A stretch of 9,855 nt of DNA from Chitinophagaceae bacterium UBA3430 (lineage in GTDB: Bacteria; Bacteroidota; Bacteroidia; Chitinophagales; Chitinophagaceae): NCBI GenBank assembly GCA_002378975.1, contig DFST01000060.1, positions 15,260-25,114 on the forward strand, read 5' to 3'. Of this stretch, positions 1 through 6,559 are shown in pieces; position 1 is the stretch's first letter, and every line of letters begins with the position of its first letter. The translations under genes and the position numbers were made by a program. Below the pieces are notes generated by a model, which saw nothing but the letters and a program-made list of their open reading frames with translations, had not been told where the DNA came from and made no database searches.

Positions 1-546
1 TTGATCGATCCCTGCTTGTCGGCAGGCGTCGATCTCCCTTTGTAAAAACTGTACAACATCCCGGGTAACATGCTCGTAGGTAGTATGGGACTTCATGTCC
101 TGAGGCGTGCCACGCATGTGCATCAATACGTATGGCAATCCGGAATGAGCAGCCACCTGTCGAATCGACGGGTCAATGGTGCCGGCACTGATGTCATTGA
201 TCATGTCGGCGCCCGCATCAATGGCTGCTTGAGCTACTTCTGCATAGAAAGTATCCACGGACAAAAACAGGGCTGGATGTTTTTGGCGAATGGCCGACAA
301 CAGCGGAATCACCCGATCGCGTTCCTCCTTCGCCGTAATGCGCGTACTGCCCGGTCGGGTGCTTTGTCCACCCAGATCGAGGACCCGGGCTCCCTGACGA
401 ACCTGTTCTTCTGCAAATAACAACCCTTGTTCAGTCTGCTGAACCCGGCTCCCGGAATAAAAGGAGTCAGGCGTGCAATTGATGATCCCCATAACCACCG
501 GCTCTTGGAGGTCTAGCATTCTTCCGGTGGAGGTGAGAGAAAACAT
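1..546 (-). CDS. folP: Dihydropteroate synthase, N-terminal 182 residues (partial at window edge)
   Basis: Dihydropteroate synthase joins p-aminobenzoate to 6-hydroxymethyl-dihydropterin diphosphate to make dihydropteroate, a cytoplasmic step of folate synthesis and the target of sulfonamides. The reverse-strand translation shows the family landmarks in order: MGIINCTPDSFY (residues 19-30, pterin-site signature), DLGGQSTRPG (57-66, the flexible loop), a VDT strand end (97-99), NDIS (117-120) and LMHMRGTPQDM (141-151). The family is usually about 270-280 residues, so the C-terminal third, with the late lysine and arginine signatures, lies beyond the left edge. I chose the ATG at 546 because it gives the short leader (FSLTSTGRMLDL) usual before the first strand; an in-frame ATG at 519 would still keep the first motif. 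The gene is divergent from the DUF1599 gene with a 45-bp gap. No frame break is visible. Confidence 0.95.
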   Translation of the reverse strand, partial: MFSLTSTGRMLDLQEPVVMGIINCTPDSFYSGSRVQQTEQGLLFAEEQVRQGARVLDLGGQSTRPGSTRITAKEERDRVIPLLSAIRQKHPALFLSVDTFYAEVAQAAIDAGADMINDISAGTIDPSIRQVAAHSGLPYVLMHMRGTPQDMKSHTTYEHVTRDVVQFLQREIDACRQAGIDQ

Positions 547-558
547 GGGGGCTTTCGT

Positions 559-566
559 TATTTTTG
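559..566 (+). promoter_or_regulatory. Putative Bacteroidota -7 box (TATTTTTG)
   Basis: TATTTTTG matches the bacteroidetal TAnnTTTG -7 consensus exactly and lies 25 nt before the ATG at 592, inside the 45-bp gap between folP and the DUF1599 gene. A convincing -33 TTG element is not visible. It would drive the rightward DUF1599/BT_3928/permease trio. The match is by pattern only. Confidence 0.5.
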
Positions 567-591
567 ACGAAGGTAAGTTACTCCCAACAAC

Positions 592-1128
592 ATGTCTGCC
601 ACCAATCATCAATACGATCAGGCGATCGAAGCAGCCGCATCGATCTTCTTTAAAAAGACAAACGATTACGGCACAGCCTGGCGTGTCCTTCGTCCCATAT
701 CGATCATCGATCAGATCTTTATCAAAGCCCAGCGCATCCGAACCATTCAAGAGTTGGGAGAACAGCGCGTAGGGGATGGGATCGCGGATGAATTCAAAGG
801 CATCATCAACTATGCCGTGATTGGATTGATGCAGTTGCAGTTGACCAACGACGATCCGGAGGAAATGACACTGGAGGAGGTGCGTCCCCGGTATCTAGAA
901 GTTGTAACGGATACCAAAACCCTAATGCAGAATAAGAATCACGATTATGGCGAAGCCTGGCGTTCCATGAGTCAGGAAAGTTTTGTCGACCTGATCCTGA
1001 TGAAACTGCAACGCATGCGTCAGATCCTAAGCAACGATGGTAAAACCCTAATCAGCGAGGGGCTGGATGCCAATTTTCAGGACATACTGAATTATGCTGT
1101 TTTTGCTTTAATTCTATTGAACGAATGA
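592..1128 (+). CDS. DUF1599 (nucleotide modification associated domain 1-like) protein with internal duplication
   Basis: A 178-residue, probably all-alpha soluble protein resembling the DUF1599 family (called, as I recall, nucleotide modification associated domain 1). Its biochemical role is not established. It consists of two related halves: NDYGTAWR (24-31) then D40 and the helix KAQRIRTI (45-52), followed by DEFKGIINYAVIGL (66-79); then HDYGEAWR (117-124), D133, KLQRMRQI (138-145) and ANFQDILNYAVFAL (160-173). The repeated DYG-AW, K-QR-R-I and I-NYA blocks look like a duplicated helical unit, reminiscent of all-alpha NTP pyrophosphatases, though that link is inference. The start at 592 is the first ATG after the -7 box at 559-566. 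Its stop overlaps the next start as ATGA (1125-1128), so the two genes are probably translationally coupled. Confidence 0.88.
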   Translation: MSATNHQYDQAIEAAASIFFKKTNDYGTAWRVLRPISIIDQIFIKAQRIRTIQELGEQRVGDGIADEFKGIINYAVIGLMQLQLTNDDPEEMTLEEVRPRYLEVVTDTKTLMQNKNHDYGEAWRSMSQESFVDLILMKLQRMRQILSNDGKTLISEGLDANFQDILNYAVFALILLNE

Positions 1129-2228
1129 AGTTGCTGATCCATTTGCTGCGATTTCTAGTAGGCGGACTTTTCATCTTTTCCGGACTGGTCAAAGCCAATG
1201 ACCCACTCGGACTGACATACAAGATGGAAGAATTCTTTGAAATCTGGCATACGATCTGGATGATTCCCTTTGGAACCACCTTATCCGTTTCCATGAACGC
1301 TTTGGAGATCGTAGCAGGCGTTGCACTTTGGGTGGGATGGAAGCCAAAATGGACCTTGGGCGGCTTACTGGTCCTGATACTTTTTTTTACTGGCTTAACG
1401 GGATATACTTATTACACTGGATACCCGAAAACTTGTGGATGTTTCGGCGATTGCTTGCCCATTGCTGCATCGGTTTCCTTTTACAAGGATGTGGCCTTGC
1501 TCTTTGGCATTGGGTTACTCATCTGGAAACAGGCGTGGATTCAACCGATTTTCTCTAACCGCTATCAACGGGTTTGTTTATTGGCAGCTGCTATTTTTTC
1601 CGTCGGATTGGAGTTCTATGTGCTGCATCATTTACCCATCGTCGATTGTTTGCCCTATCAGGTTGGGAAGAGTATAATTGAACAGCGAAAACAACCACCA
1701 CCTCCATCGGGATCCACAGTCATGTTCGTGTACAAAAAGAACGGGAAGGAGATTGAGTTCGCAGCCGATCAATTTCCCCTTGATTTTAATGCCCAAACGT
1801 ATCAGTTCGTTCGTCGTTACGATACAGGCGAAATCATCCAAGCGCCCATTCAGGGTTTTGTTTTGTATGGAATGGGGGGAACGGATACGACCGATGCGGT
1901 ACTAGAAACGGATCGGGTTATGATGATTTTTTCGGAGCGCATTCAAGATGACCCCAAGAACTGGGGCGCATCGTTCAACGCCCTTTATCAGCTGGCTAAA
2001 TCGCAAAAGATTCCTTTATTGTTGATTACCAACCGTCCGGATTTGTGGACCCTGGAACGGAAACGCAGCTACCCGGAAATCATTTTGCTTTCCTGCGATC
2101 GTACACCCATTCGAACGGCCGCCCGGGTCACTCCAACCCTGTTTGAACTCAAACGGGGAAGCATCCAAGGCAAATGGGCTTTGTCGGATTGGTCGATCGA
2201 ACGTTCTTCCTTTAACACAAGTCGATGA
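1125..2228 (+). CDS. BT_3928-like DoxX/MauE-type membrane protein with C-terminal thioredoxin-like domain
   Basis: A 367-residue inner-membrane protein. Hydrophobic segments lie at about 5-22, 52-71, 77-97, 120-135 and 148-165; the opening (LRFLVGGLFIFSGLVKANDPLG, split over residues 8-29) is the hallmark of the DoxX-like BT_3928 family common in Bacteroidota. Between the third and fourth segments sits CGCFGDC (104-110), a cysteine cluster like those of MauE/DoxX-type thiol-redox membrane proteins. From about 196 onward the chain is soluble; VTPTLFELKRG (335-345) resembles the cis-Pro region of a thioredoxin fold, but I see no CxxC in this half, so it may be redox-inactive. The role is unknown; involvement in envelope disulfide or redox chemistry is inference. 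It overlaps both neighbours by 4 nt (ATGA), suggesting one transcript. Confidence 0.85.
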   Translation: MKLLIHLLRFLVGGLFIFSGLVKANDPLGLTYKMEEFFEIWHTIWMIPFGTTLSVSMNALEIVAGVALWVGWKPKWTLGGLLVLILFFTGLTGYTYYTGYPKTCGCFGDCLPIAASVSFYKDVALLFGIGLLIWKQAWIQPIFSNRYQRVCLLAAAIFSVGLEFYVLHHLPIVDCLPYQVGKSIIEQRKQPPPPSGSTVMFVYKKNGKEIEFAADQFPLDFNAQTYQFVRRYDTGEIIQAPIQGFVLYGMGGTDTTDAVLETDRVMMIFSERIQDDPKNWGASFNALYQLAKSQKIPLLLITNRPDLWTLERKRSYPEIILLSCDRTPIRTAARVTPTLFELKRGSIQGKWALSDWSIERSSFNTSR

Positions 2229-3292
2229 TCGCTTTTCTGACACGAAAAATAGTCTACAGCGCTACGATCCTAGTCGGCGTGGCCGCACTGGTCTTTTTTT
2301 TATTTCAAGGGATGGGGGATCCAGCTCGGATCGCGATGGGACAAACCGGCGACCCCAAAACGCTGAAGAACATACAACGGGAAATGTATTTGATCGATGA
2401 TAATGGAAATCCCATCTCCAAGGGAAAGCAATTTCTTTTATATCTAAACGACCTTTCACCCATTTCCGTTCACGACCGGTTGGAGATTGAACAAAAGCAA
2501 CTGAGCGGATTCTTTTGGGGTGAACAACGTGTTTTTGCCTTAAAAATTCCCTATCTGCGTAGATCCTATCAAAGCAAAAGACCGGTAACCAGTTTACTGA
2601 AAGATGCGTTGCCTGGTACACTGATCCTCACCATCACCGCCTTATTCATGGCCGTCTTGGTGGGTATTCCCTTGGGCATGATGGCGGCCATTAAGCAACA
2701 TAGTTGGATCGATCGGCTTTCTTTGTTCTTGGGCACCTTGGGCATTTCAGCGCCCTCTTTTTTTGTAGGGATCTGCGTGATCTATCTATTTGGATTTGTC
2801 TGGAATGAATGGACGGGACTGCCCATCGCCGGGAATTGGTATGCAATTGATGATTCGGGCAAGTCGGTACTAACCTTGAAACATCTGATTTTACCAGCCT
2901 GCACACTGGGCATCCGCCCCTTATCGATTATTGTTCAACTAACCCGCAGTTCGGTATTAGATGTGTTGCAACAGGACTATATCCGGACTGCACGTTCCAA
3001 AGGTCTTTCAAATGCGCGGATCTATTTTCGACATGCATTGCCCAACGCACTCAACCCGGTTATCACGGCGGTGACCGGTTGGTTCGCTGAACTCTTGGCC
3101 GGTGCCTTTTTCATTGAATATATTTTCGGCTGGCAAGGGGTGGGGAAGCTAACCGTAGATGGATTGGAAAAGCTGGACTATCCGGTTGTGATGGGATCGG
3201 TCATGCTGGCCGCCACATTATTTATACTGGTGAATCTACTGGCCGATTGGCTCCAAGCACGAATGGATCCACGCATTCGGTCGGATCATTGA
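2225..3292 (+). CDS. ABC transporter permease, DppB/OppB family
   Basis: A 355-residue inner-membrane permease of the dipeptide/oligopeptide/nickel type. Residues 1-29 form the first membrane helix, followed by a roughly 100-residue periplasmic insertion (about 30-128), then helices near 131-155, 164-190, 218-240, 277-300 and 320-342. The cytoplasmic EAA loop that docks the ATPase is clear at 251-280: DYIRTARSKGLS followed by RHALPNALNPVI. The C-terminal ending LQARMDPRIR is also typical. DppB proteins normally pair with a DppC permease, one or two ATPases and a binding lipoprotein; none is in this window, so the substrate cannot be inferred. It is the last gene of the trio (ATGA overlap with the gene before it), and its stop lies inside the 3' end of dciA on the opposite strand. 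Confidence 0.93.
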   Translation: MIAFLTRKIVYSATILVGVAALVFFLFQGMGDPARIAMGQTGDPKTLKNIQREMYLIDDNGNPISKGKQFLLYLNDLSPISVHDRLEIEQKQLSGFFWGEQRVFALKIPYLRRSYQSKRPVTSLLKDALPGTLILTITALFMAVLVGIPLGMMAAIKQHSWIDRLSLFLGTLGISAPSFFVGICVIYLFGFVWNEWTGLPIAGNWYAIDDSGKSVLTLKHLILPACTLGIRPLSIIVQLTRSSVLDVLQQDYIRTARSKGLSNARIYFRHALPNALNPVITAVTGWFAELLAGAFFIEYIFGWQGVGKLTVDGLEKLDYPVVMGSVMLAATLFILVNLLADWLQARMDPRIRSDH

Positions 3293-3567
3293 ATGATGAC
3301 TTCCTGAATGATGACTTGCCCCATGGCTTCATTGACACGTTTACGAATGGTGTCACGCTGAAAAATTAATTCGTGACGAAGCGGGGCTACCCCCGTGTAT
3401 ATAAACAACTTGTCTCCAATGATGTGAATTCGATCGGTGTAATCGGCGATCAATTTCCCCATGAGCGCTTCCCAGATATCCGTGATCTGCATGGCATGCA
3501 TGTCTCCTTGGATCCGGCTACCGGCCAAAAATTCTTGAATTGCCTCCTGCATTCTGTATTCACCCAT
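3286..3567 (-). CDS. dciA: DUF721 protein, DciA-like helicase loader/operator
   Basis: A 93-residue protein of the DUF721 family; DciA members recruit or load the replicative helicase DnaB in bacteria lacking DnaC/DnaI-type loaders. The sequence shows the family core: helix-rich start, ITDIWEALMGKLIADYTDRI (28-47, matching the W-x-x-(V/L)-(V/M)-G motif), a strand pair IIGDKLFIYTG (49-59) and LRHELIFQRDTIRKRVNEAMG (63-83). This length is normal for Bacteroidota. I chose the ATG at 3567; a second ATG at residue 6 is possible. It follows recF after 27 nt on the same strand, a common bacteroidetal pairing that supports a replication and repair role. The tail Q-VIIQ-E-VIIQ comes from a 15-bp tandem duplication, and the stop overlaps the permease gene by 7 bp. 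Confidence 0.86.
   Translation of the reverse strand: MGEYRMQEAIQEFLAGSRIQGDMHAMQITDIWEALMGKLIADYTDRIHIIGDKLFIYTGVAPLRHELIFQRDTIRKRVNEAMGQVIIQEVIIQ
3290..3319. repeat. Two-copy 15-bp tandem repeat at the permease/dciA junction
   Basis: TGAATGATGACTTCC (3290-3304) is followed directly by TGAATGATGACTTGC (3305-3319), differing at one base. On the minus strand this encodes the repeated VIIQ at the end of DciA. On the plus strand, the first copy begins with the permease stop codon and the second supplies an in-frame second TGA 15 nt later. It looks like a replication-slippage duplication. Confidence 0.9.
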
Positions 3568-3594
3568 AATCCAAAGTTAATCGTTCGCATTCGC

Positions 3595-4683
3595 TTACAA
3601 GGTCAAAGATTGCCAGGAGGTGCCGAGTTTGTTCAGCTGGTCGTTCAGTCGAATCGGATCGGTATCCGTAATGAAAACCTGGGAGCGGGTTTGATTGGCC
3701 ACCCAGGAAAGCAACGCCTGCATCCGGGTGGGGTCCAGTTTCTCAAAAACATCATCGAGCAACAAAAAAGGGGGAAGCTTGAGTTCGTCTTCCAGCAAGG
3801 ATCGCTCGGCCAATTTCAGGGCAAATAGCAACGTTTTCCGTTGGCCCTGAGAAGCCTCTGTTTTAAAGGGGTGCTCCCCTAAATGAAAGAGTAGATCGTC
3901 TCGATGCGGACCAACCGTATTTCGTTGAGCGGCCAGGTCGCGGGCCCGTTGAGCCTGTATCCGCTGCAACGGATCGACATCCAACAGGTCTGACTGATAG
4001 GTCAAACGAATATTTTCTTTTGTGCCGGCAATTCGTTGATAGTGCTCGTTAACCTTTTCGTTTAAAACGGCCGACCAACGAATCCGTTCCGGAATCAACA
4101 TACGCATGGTTGCGACCCATTGTTCGTCGAGGACATCCAAAACGGCCAATTGCGCCGTTGTGTTTCCATTTTCAGCCAAATCACGCAACAAGGCCTGTCT
4201 TTGTTGCAACAACCGGTTAAAACGGACCAAATTGGGCAGGTAAGTAGGAACCAGTTGGGATAGGAGGGCATCCAGGAATTGACGTCTGGAGCGGCTTTCA
4301 CCTTGGATCAATTCCGCATCATCGGGAGCGATCATGACCACGGGATACCGACCCAAATGATCGGCCATGCGGGGTAACAAGTCTCCGTCTAGCCAAATCT
4401 CTTTTTTCCCCGTTTCGCGCAGGATTAGTTGGATGGAATGCGATTCGTTGTTTCGGCGGAGCCGACCATCCAGCCGAAATCCAGCCTGCCCATGACGCAC
4501 CAACGATTGGTCTTGGCGCGAAAAATAACCTCGGGTAAAGCATAGGGCATGGATCGCGTCTAGGAGATTGGTCTTCCCAACCCCGTTGAGACCGGTAATA
4601 CCCACGATCCGTTCCGTAAAATCATACCGGGTATCGGGATGATTTTTGAACTGGGTAAGCTGGAGCTGTTCGAGCCGTAACAT
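3595..4683 (-). CDS. recF: DNA replication and repair protein RecF
   Basis: RecF is a cytoplasmic SMC/ABC-type ATPase that binds gapped DNA and helps RecO/RecR load RecA. The 362-residue protein has the family layout: an N-terminal strand ending in FKNH, Walker A GLNGVGKT (31-38), the RecF-typical region VVMIAPDDAELIQGES (about 115-130), NTVGPHRDDL (in the 250s-260s), ABC signature SQGQRKT (278-284) and Walker B FLLLDD (306-311) followed by VFEKLD. I chose the ATG at 4683 because MLRLEQLQLTQFKN fits the usual RecF start; a TTG three codons upstream (4692) is also open but less likely. It is transcribed leftwards with dciA 27 nt downstream and is divergent from pdhA. Length and motifs look intact. 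Confidence 0.96.
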   Translation of the reverse strand: MLRLEQLQLTQFKNHPDTRYDFTERIVGITGLNGVGKTNLLDAIHALCFTRGYFSRQDQSLVRHGQAGFRLDGRLRRNNESHSIQLILRETGKKEIWLDGDLLPRMADHLGRYPVVMIAPDDAELIQGESRSRRQFLDALLSQLVPTYLPNLVRFNRLLQQRQALLRDLAENGNTTAQLAVLDVLDEQWVATMRMLIPERIRWSAVLNEKVNEHYQRIAGTKENIRLTYQSDLLDVDPLQRIQAQRARDLAAQRNTVGPHRDDLLFHLGEHPFKTEASQGQRKTLLFALKLAERSLLEDELKLPPFLLLDDVFEKLDPTRMQALLSWVANQTRSQVFITDTDPIRLNDQLNKLGTSWQSLTL

Positions 4684-4744
4684 CGAAGGCAAGTTAGTCC
4701 CTCAACCCGGTTCTGCAAGGGCGGGGCTGCGGGCGTTTTTTCCC

Positions 4745-4752
4745 TATATTTG
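4745..4752 (+). promoter_or_regulatory. Putative -7 box for pdhA (TATATTTG)
   Basis: TATATTTG is an exact TAnnTTTG match, 19 nt before the GTG taken as the pdhA start. This places transcription initiation around 4757-4760, with a very short leader. No clear -33 TTG is visible at the expected distance. An inverted repeat (4755-4775) directly follows. Confidence 0.55.
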
Positions 4753-4754
4753 CG

Positions 4755-4775
4755 CCACAAATTTTTGGCTTGTGG
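4755..4775. repeat. Inverted repeat CCACAA-N9-TTGTGG over the pdhA start
   Basis: CCACAA (4755-4760) and TTGTGG (4770-4775) are perfect 6-bp inverted arms around a 9-nt AT-rich spacer. The right arm contains the GTG proposed as the pdhA start codon (4772-4774), and the left arm lies at the expected transcription start. It could be a repressor operator or, if transcribed whole, a small hairpin covering the start codon. Dyads this short also arise by chance. Confidence 0.35.
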
Positions 4776-5767
4776 TCACCAAATTTTCGAAGGAAACCTA
4801 TCTCTACTGGTACGAGCTGATGCTCCTGATCCGTCAATTTGAATTGATGGCTGAAGAGAAGTATAAGATGGAAGGGAAAATCCGCGGATTCTTCCATGCC
4901 TACGTGGGCCAGGAAGCCATCGCTGCCGGTTGTATGACAGCCACGCGTCCGGATGATCTGTTCATCACCGCGTATCGCGACCACGGACTTGCCATCGCCA
5001 AGGGCGTATCCGTCAACAGTTGCATGGCTGAACTTTATGGCAAGGCTACCGGTTGCGCAAAAGGCAAGGGGGGCAGTATGCACTTTTTCAGTAAAGAGTG
5101 CAATTTCTATGGAGGTCACGGAATCGTTGGAGCACAAATTGGCACCGGCGCCGGATTGGCCTTTGCCGAAAAATACCGCGGAAGCGACAACGTAACCTTA
5201 GCCTATTTTGGAGATGGTGCAGCCCGTCAGGGCATGTTGCATGAGGTATTCAACCTAGCCATGCACTGGAAGCTCCCCGTGATTTTCATTTGCGAGAACA
5301 ACCATTACGCGATGGGGACTTCCGTATCCCGTACCTCCAACATTACCGATATCTACAAGCTCGCGGATGCCTACGAAATGCCGGCCGATGTGATCGACGG
5401 TATGAGTGCCGAAGCCGTTCACGACGGCGTGGCTCGTGCCGTTCGCCGTGCCCGCTAAGGCGACGGACCTACCTTGCTGGAAATTAAAACGTATCGCTAT
5501 AAAGGCCACTCTATCAGTGATCCGCAGAAATATCGGTCCAAGGATGAAGTGGAAGAATACAAAGCCAAAGACCCCTTGGAAATTGTTTTAAAAACGATTC
5601 AGGACAATCAGTTCGCCACGACTGAAGAAATCAAGGCGATCAACGATCGGGTTGATCACATGGTCAACGAATCGGTAAAGTTTGCCGAGGAGAGCCCATG
5701 GCCCGATGACAGCGAAGTGCTCAAAGACGTTTATGTAGATCCTAATTACCCTTTTATTGTCGATTAA
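4772..5767 (+). pseudogene. pdhA: Pyruvate dehydrogenase E1 alpha, interrupted by an in-frame TAA
   Basis: E1 alpha and beta decarboxylate pyruvate with thiamine diphosphate (ThDP) and acetylate lipoyl-E2, feeding acetyl-CoA to the citric acid cycle. The conserved sequence runs KETYLYWYELMLLIRQFE (7-24), RGFFHAYVGQEA (38-49), TAYRDHG (66-72), KGGSMHFF (99-106) and the ThDP motif GDG (147-149) followed after 26 residues by NN (176-177). At codon 229 (5456-5458) a TAA interrupts the frame; the next codon continues, in the same frame, GDGPTLLEIKTYRYKGHS (230-247) and SDP (249-251), to a typical end, YPFIVD. Read through, the length is 331 codons, normal for the family. The truncated product would lack the histidine of the GHS loop needed at the active site. 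The start is probably GTG 4772, as no suitable ATG precedes the conserved N-terminus. Causes could be a nonsense mutation, a sequencing error or, less likely, readthrough. A branched-chain E1 alpha identity is less likely. Confidence 0.88.
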
Positions 5768-5781
5768 ACTTTTCAAAAGTT
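5767..5781. repeat. AT-rich palindrome in the pdhA/TPR gene spacer
   Basis: AACTTTT-C-AAAAGTT is a perfect 7-bp inverted repeat about a single base and fills nearly all of the 18-bp spacer between the pdhA stop and the next ATG. As RNA it would form only a weak 5-bp stem, and there is no terminator-like U run, so it probably does not separate the two genes. Its role is unknown. Confidence 0.4.
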
Positions 5782-5785
5782 CATT

Positions 5786-6472
5786 ATGAGTCAAGAAAAT
5801 CAAGCATCGATCACGGCCGATTCATCACTGGCCTCTCTACAGTCTTTCTGGAACAACAACCGCAAATGGTTGCTCACCGTAGTAGGACTGGTTCTTGTTC
5901 TTGGAGGCGGTTGGTTTGCCTACCAGCAATTCTACCAGCTTCCCCGCGAGCAAAAAGCGCAGGATGCTATGTTCAAGGCCGAAGAATATTATCGTCAGGA
6001 TTCGATCCAGAAAGCATTGAATGGAGACGGACAATTTGCTGGTTTTCTGAAAGTCATTGACAATTACTCCGGTACACCCTCCGCCAACCTTGCCTGTTTT
6101 TATGCCGGCAGTTGCTACCTGAAAATCGACAATTATGAGAAAGCGGTCAAATTCCTGGGCGACTTCAGTTCCAGCGAAAAATTGACGCAGGCTCGTGCAT
6201 ACAAATTAATGGGGGATGCCTATGCCGATTGGGGCAAAGCAGAACAAGCCCTCGATGCCTACAAAAAAGCGGGTCGTCATTTTAAAGAGGATGAAGCAAA
6301 TTCTCCCGAGTATTTATACCTAGCTGCTTATTTGGCAGACCGGATAATGAAGAACAACGCCGCTGCCATCGAACTCTACCAGGAGATCAAGGAAAAATAT
6401 CCACGTAGCCAGCAGGCCTTCGATGCCGACAATAATTTGGCCCAGTTGGGTGTTTACGCCGACCCCAAATAA
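5786..6472 (+). CDS. Membrane-anchored tetratricopeptide repeat protein
   Basis: A 228-residue protein with a short N-terminal cytoplasmic segment, one hydrophobic helix at about 28-46 (KWLLTVVGLVLVLGGGWFAY, residues 27-46) and a soluble remainder built of helical repeats. TPR-like units can be read at about 101-130 (ACFYAGSCYLKIDNYEKAVKFL begins near 103), 135-168 (RAYKLMGDAYADWGKAEQAL) and 177-206 (LAAYLADRIMKNNAAAIELY). The design, a single anchor followed by TPRs, resembles YfgM-like or TPR_21 proteins, which act at the inner membrane as protein-protein adaptors; a specific partner cannot be named. It starts 18 nt after the pdhA stop and is followed by a strong terminator, so it is probably co-transcribed with pdhA. 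A metabolic link to pdhA is not implied by the sequence. Confidence 0.85.
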   Translation: MSQENQASITADSSLASLQSFWNNNRKWLLTVVGLVLVLGGGWFAYQQFYQLPREQKAQDAMFKAEEYYRQDSIQKALNGDGQFAGFLKVIDNYSGTPSANLACFYAGSCYLKIDNYEKAVKFLGDFSSSEKLTQARAYKLMGDAYADWGKAEQALDAYKKAGRHFKEDEANSPEYLYLAAYLADRIMKNNAAAIELYQEIKEKYPRSQQAFDADNNLAQLGVYADPK

Positions 6473-6493
6473 TCGGTTGCAATAAATCGCTTT

Positions 6494-6535
6494 AACGGGC
6501 TCCGACTTGAAAAAGTCAGGGCCTGTTTTCTTTTC
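6494..6535 (+). terminator. Intrinsic terminator after the pdhA/TPR pair
   Basis: The left arm (6494-6508, AACGGGCTCCGACTT) pairs with the right arm (6513-6527, AAGTCAGGGCCTGTT) around a GAAA tetraloop, giving about 14 pairs with one C-A mismatch and two G-U pairs. A TTTTCTTTT run follows. Position (22 nt after the TPR stop) and structure fit a Rho-independent terminator. Confidence 0.85.
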
Positions 6536-6537
6536 GG

Positions 6538-6545
6538 TATTTTTG
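6538..6545 (+). promoter_or_regulatory. Putative -7 box (TATTTTTG) for the LutA-like gene
   Basis: TATTTTTG matches TAnnTTTG exactly, begins right after the U-tract of the preceding terminator and lies 14 nt before the ATG at 6560, which predicts a very short leader. The same 8-mer occurs in front of the DUF1599 gene. The -33 region overlaps the terminator stem and shows no obvious TTG. Confidence 0.5.
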
Positions 6546-6559
6546 AATAACGATCAACG

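Noticed and set aside
70..420. Open frame on the plus strand opposite folP
   Set aside because: It is antisense to a clear dihydropteroate synthase and has no recognisable protein features.
3373..3828. Plus-strand open frame of 151 codons opposite dciA and recF
   Set aside because: Both opposing genes are well-conserved families; this is a shadow frame of low-complexity composition.
4684..4692. TTG start for recF three codons upstream
   Set aside because: The ATG at 4683 gives the standard RecF N-terminus; the same reasoning rejects TTG 9014 for the saccharopine dehydrogenase family gene and TTG 7273 for the EVE gene.
4694..5137. Minus-strand open frame of 147 codons opposite pdhA
   Set aside because: It is antisense to conserved E1-alpha sequence and shows no domain of its own.
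5456..5458. Reassigned stop codon (alternative genetic code)
   Set aside because: TAA ends recF, the TPR gene, the LutA-like gene and pdhA itself at natural positions, so it is a working stop codon here.
5456..5480. Frameshift as the cause of the pdhA split
   Set aside because: The codons before and after the TAA are in the same frame and the homology resumes at the next codon, so it is a stop substitution and not an insertion or deletion.
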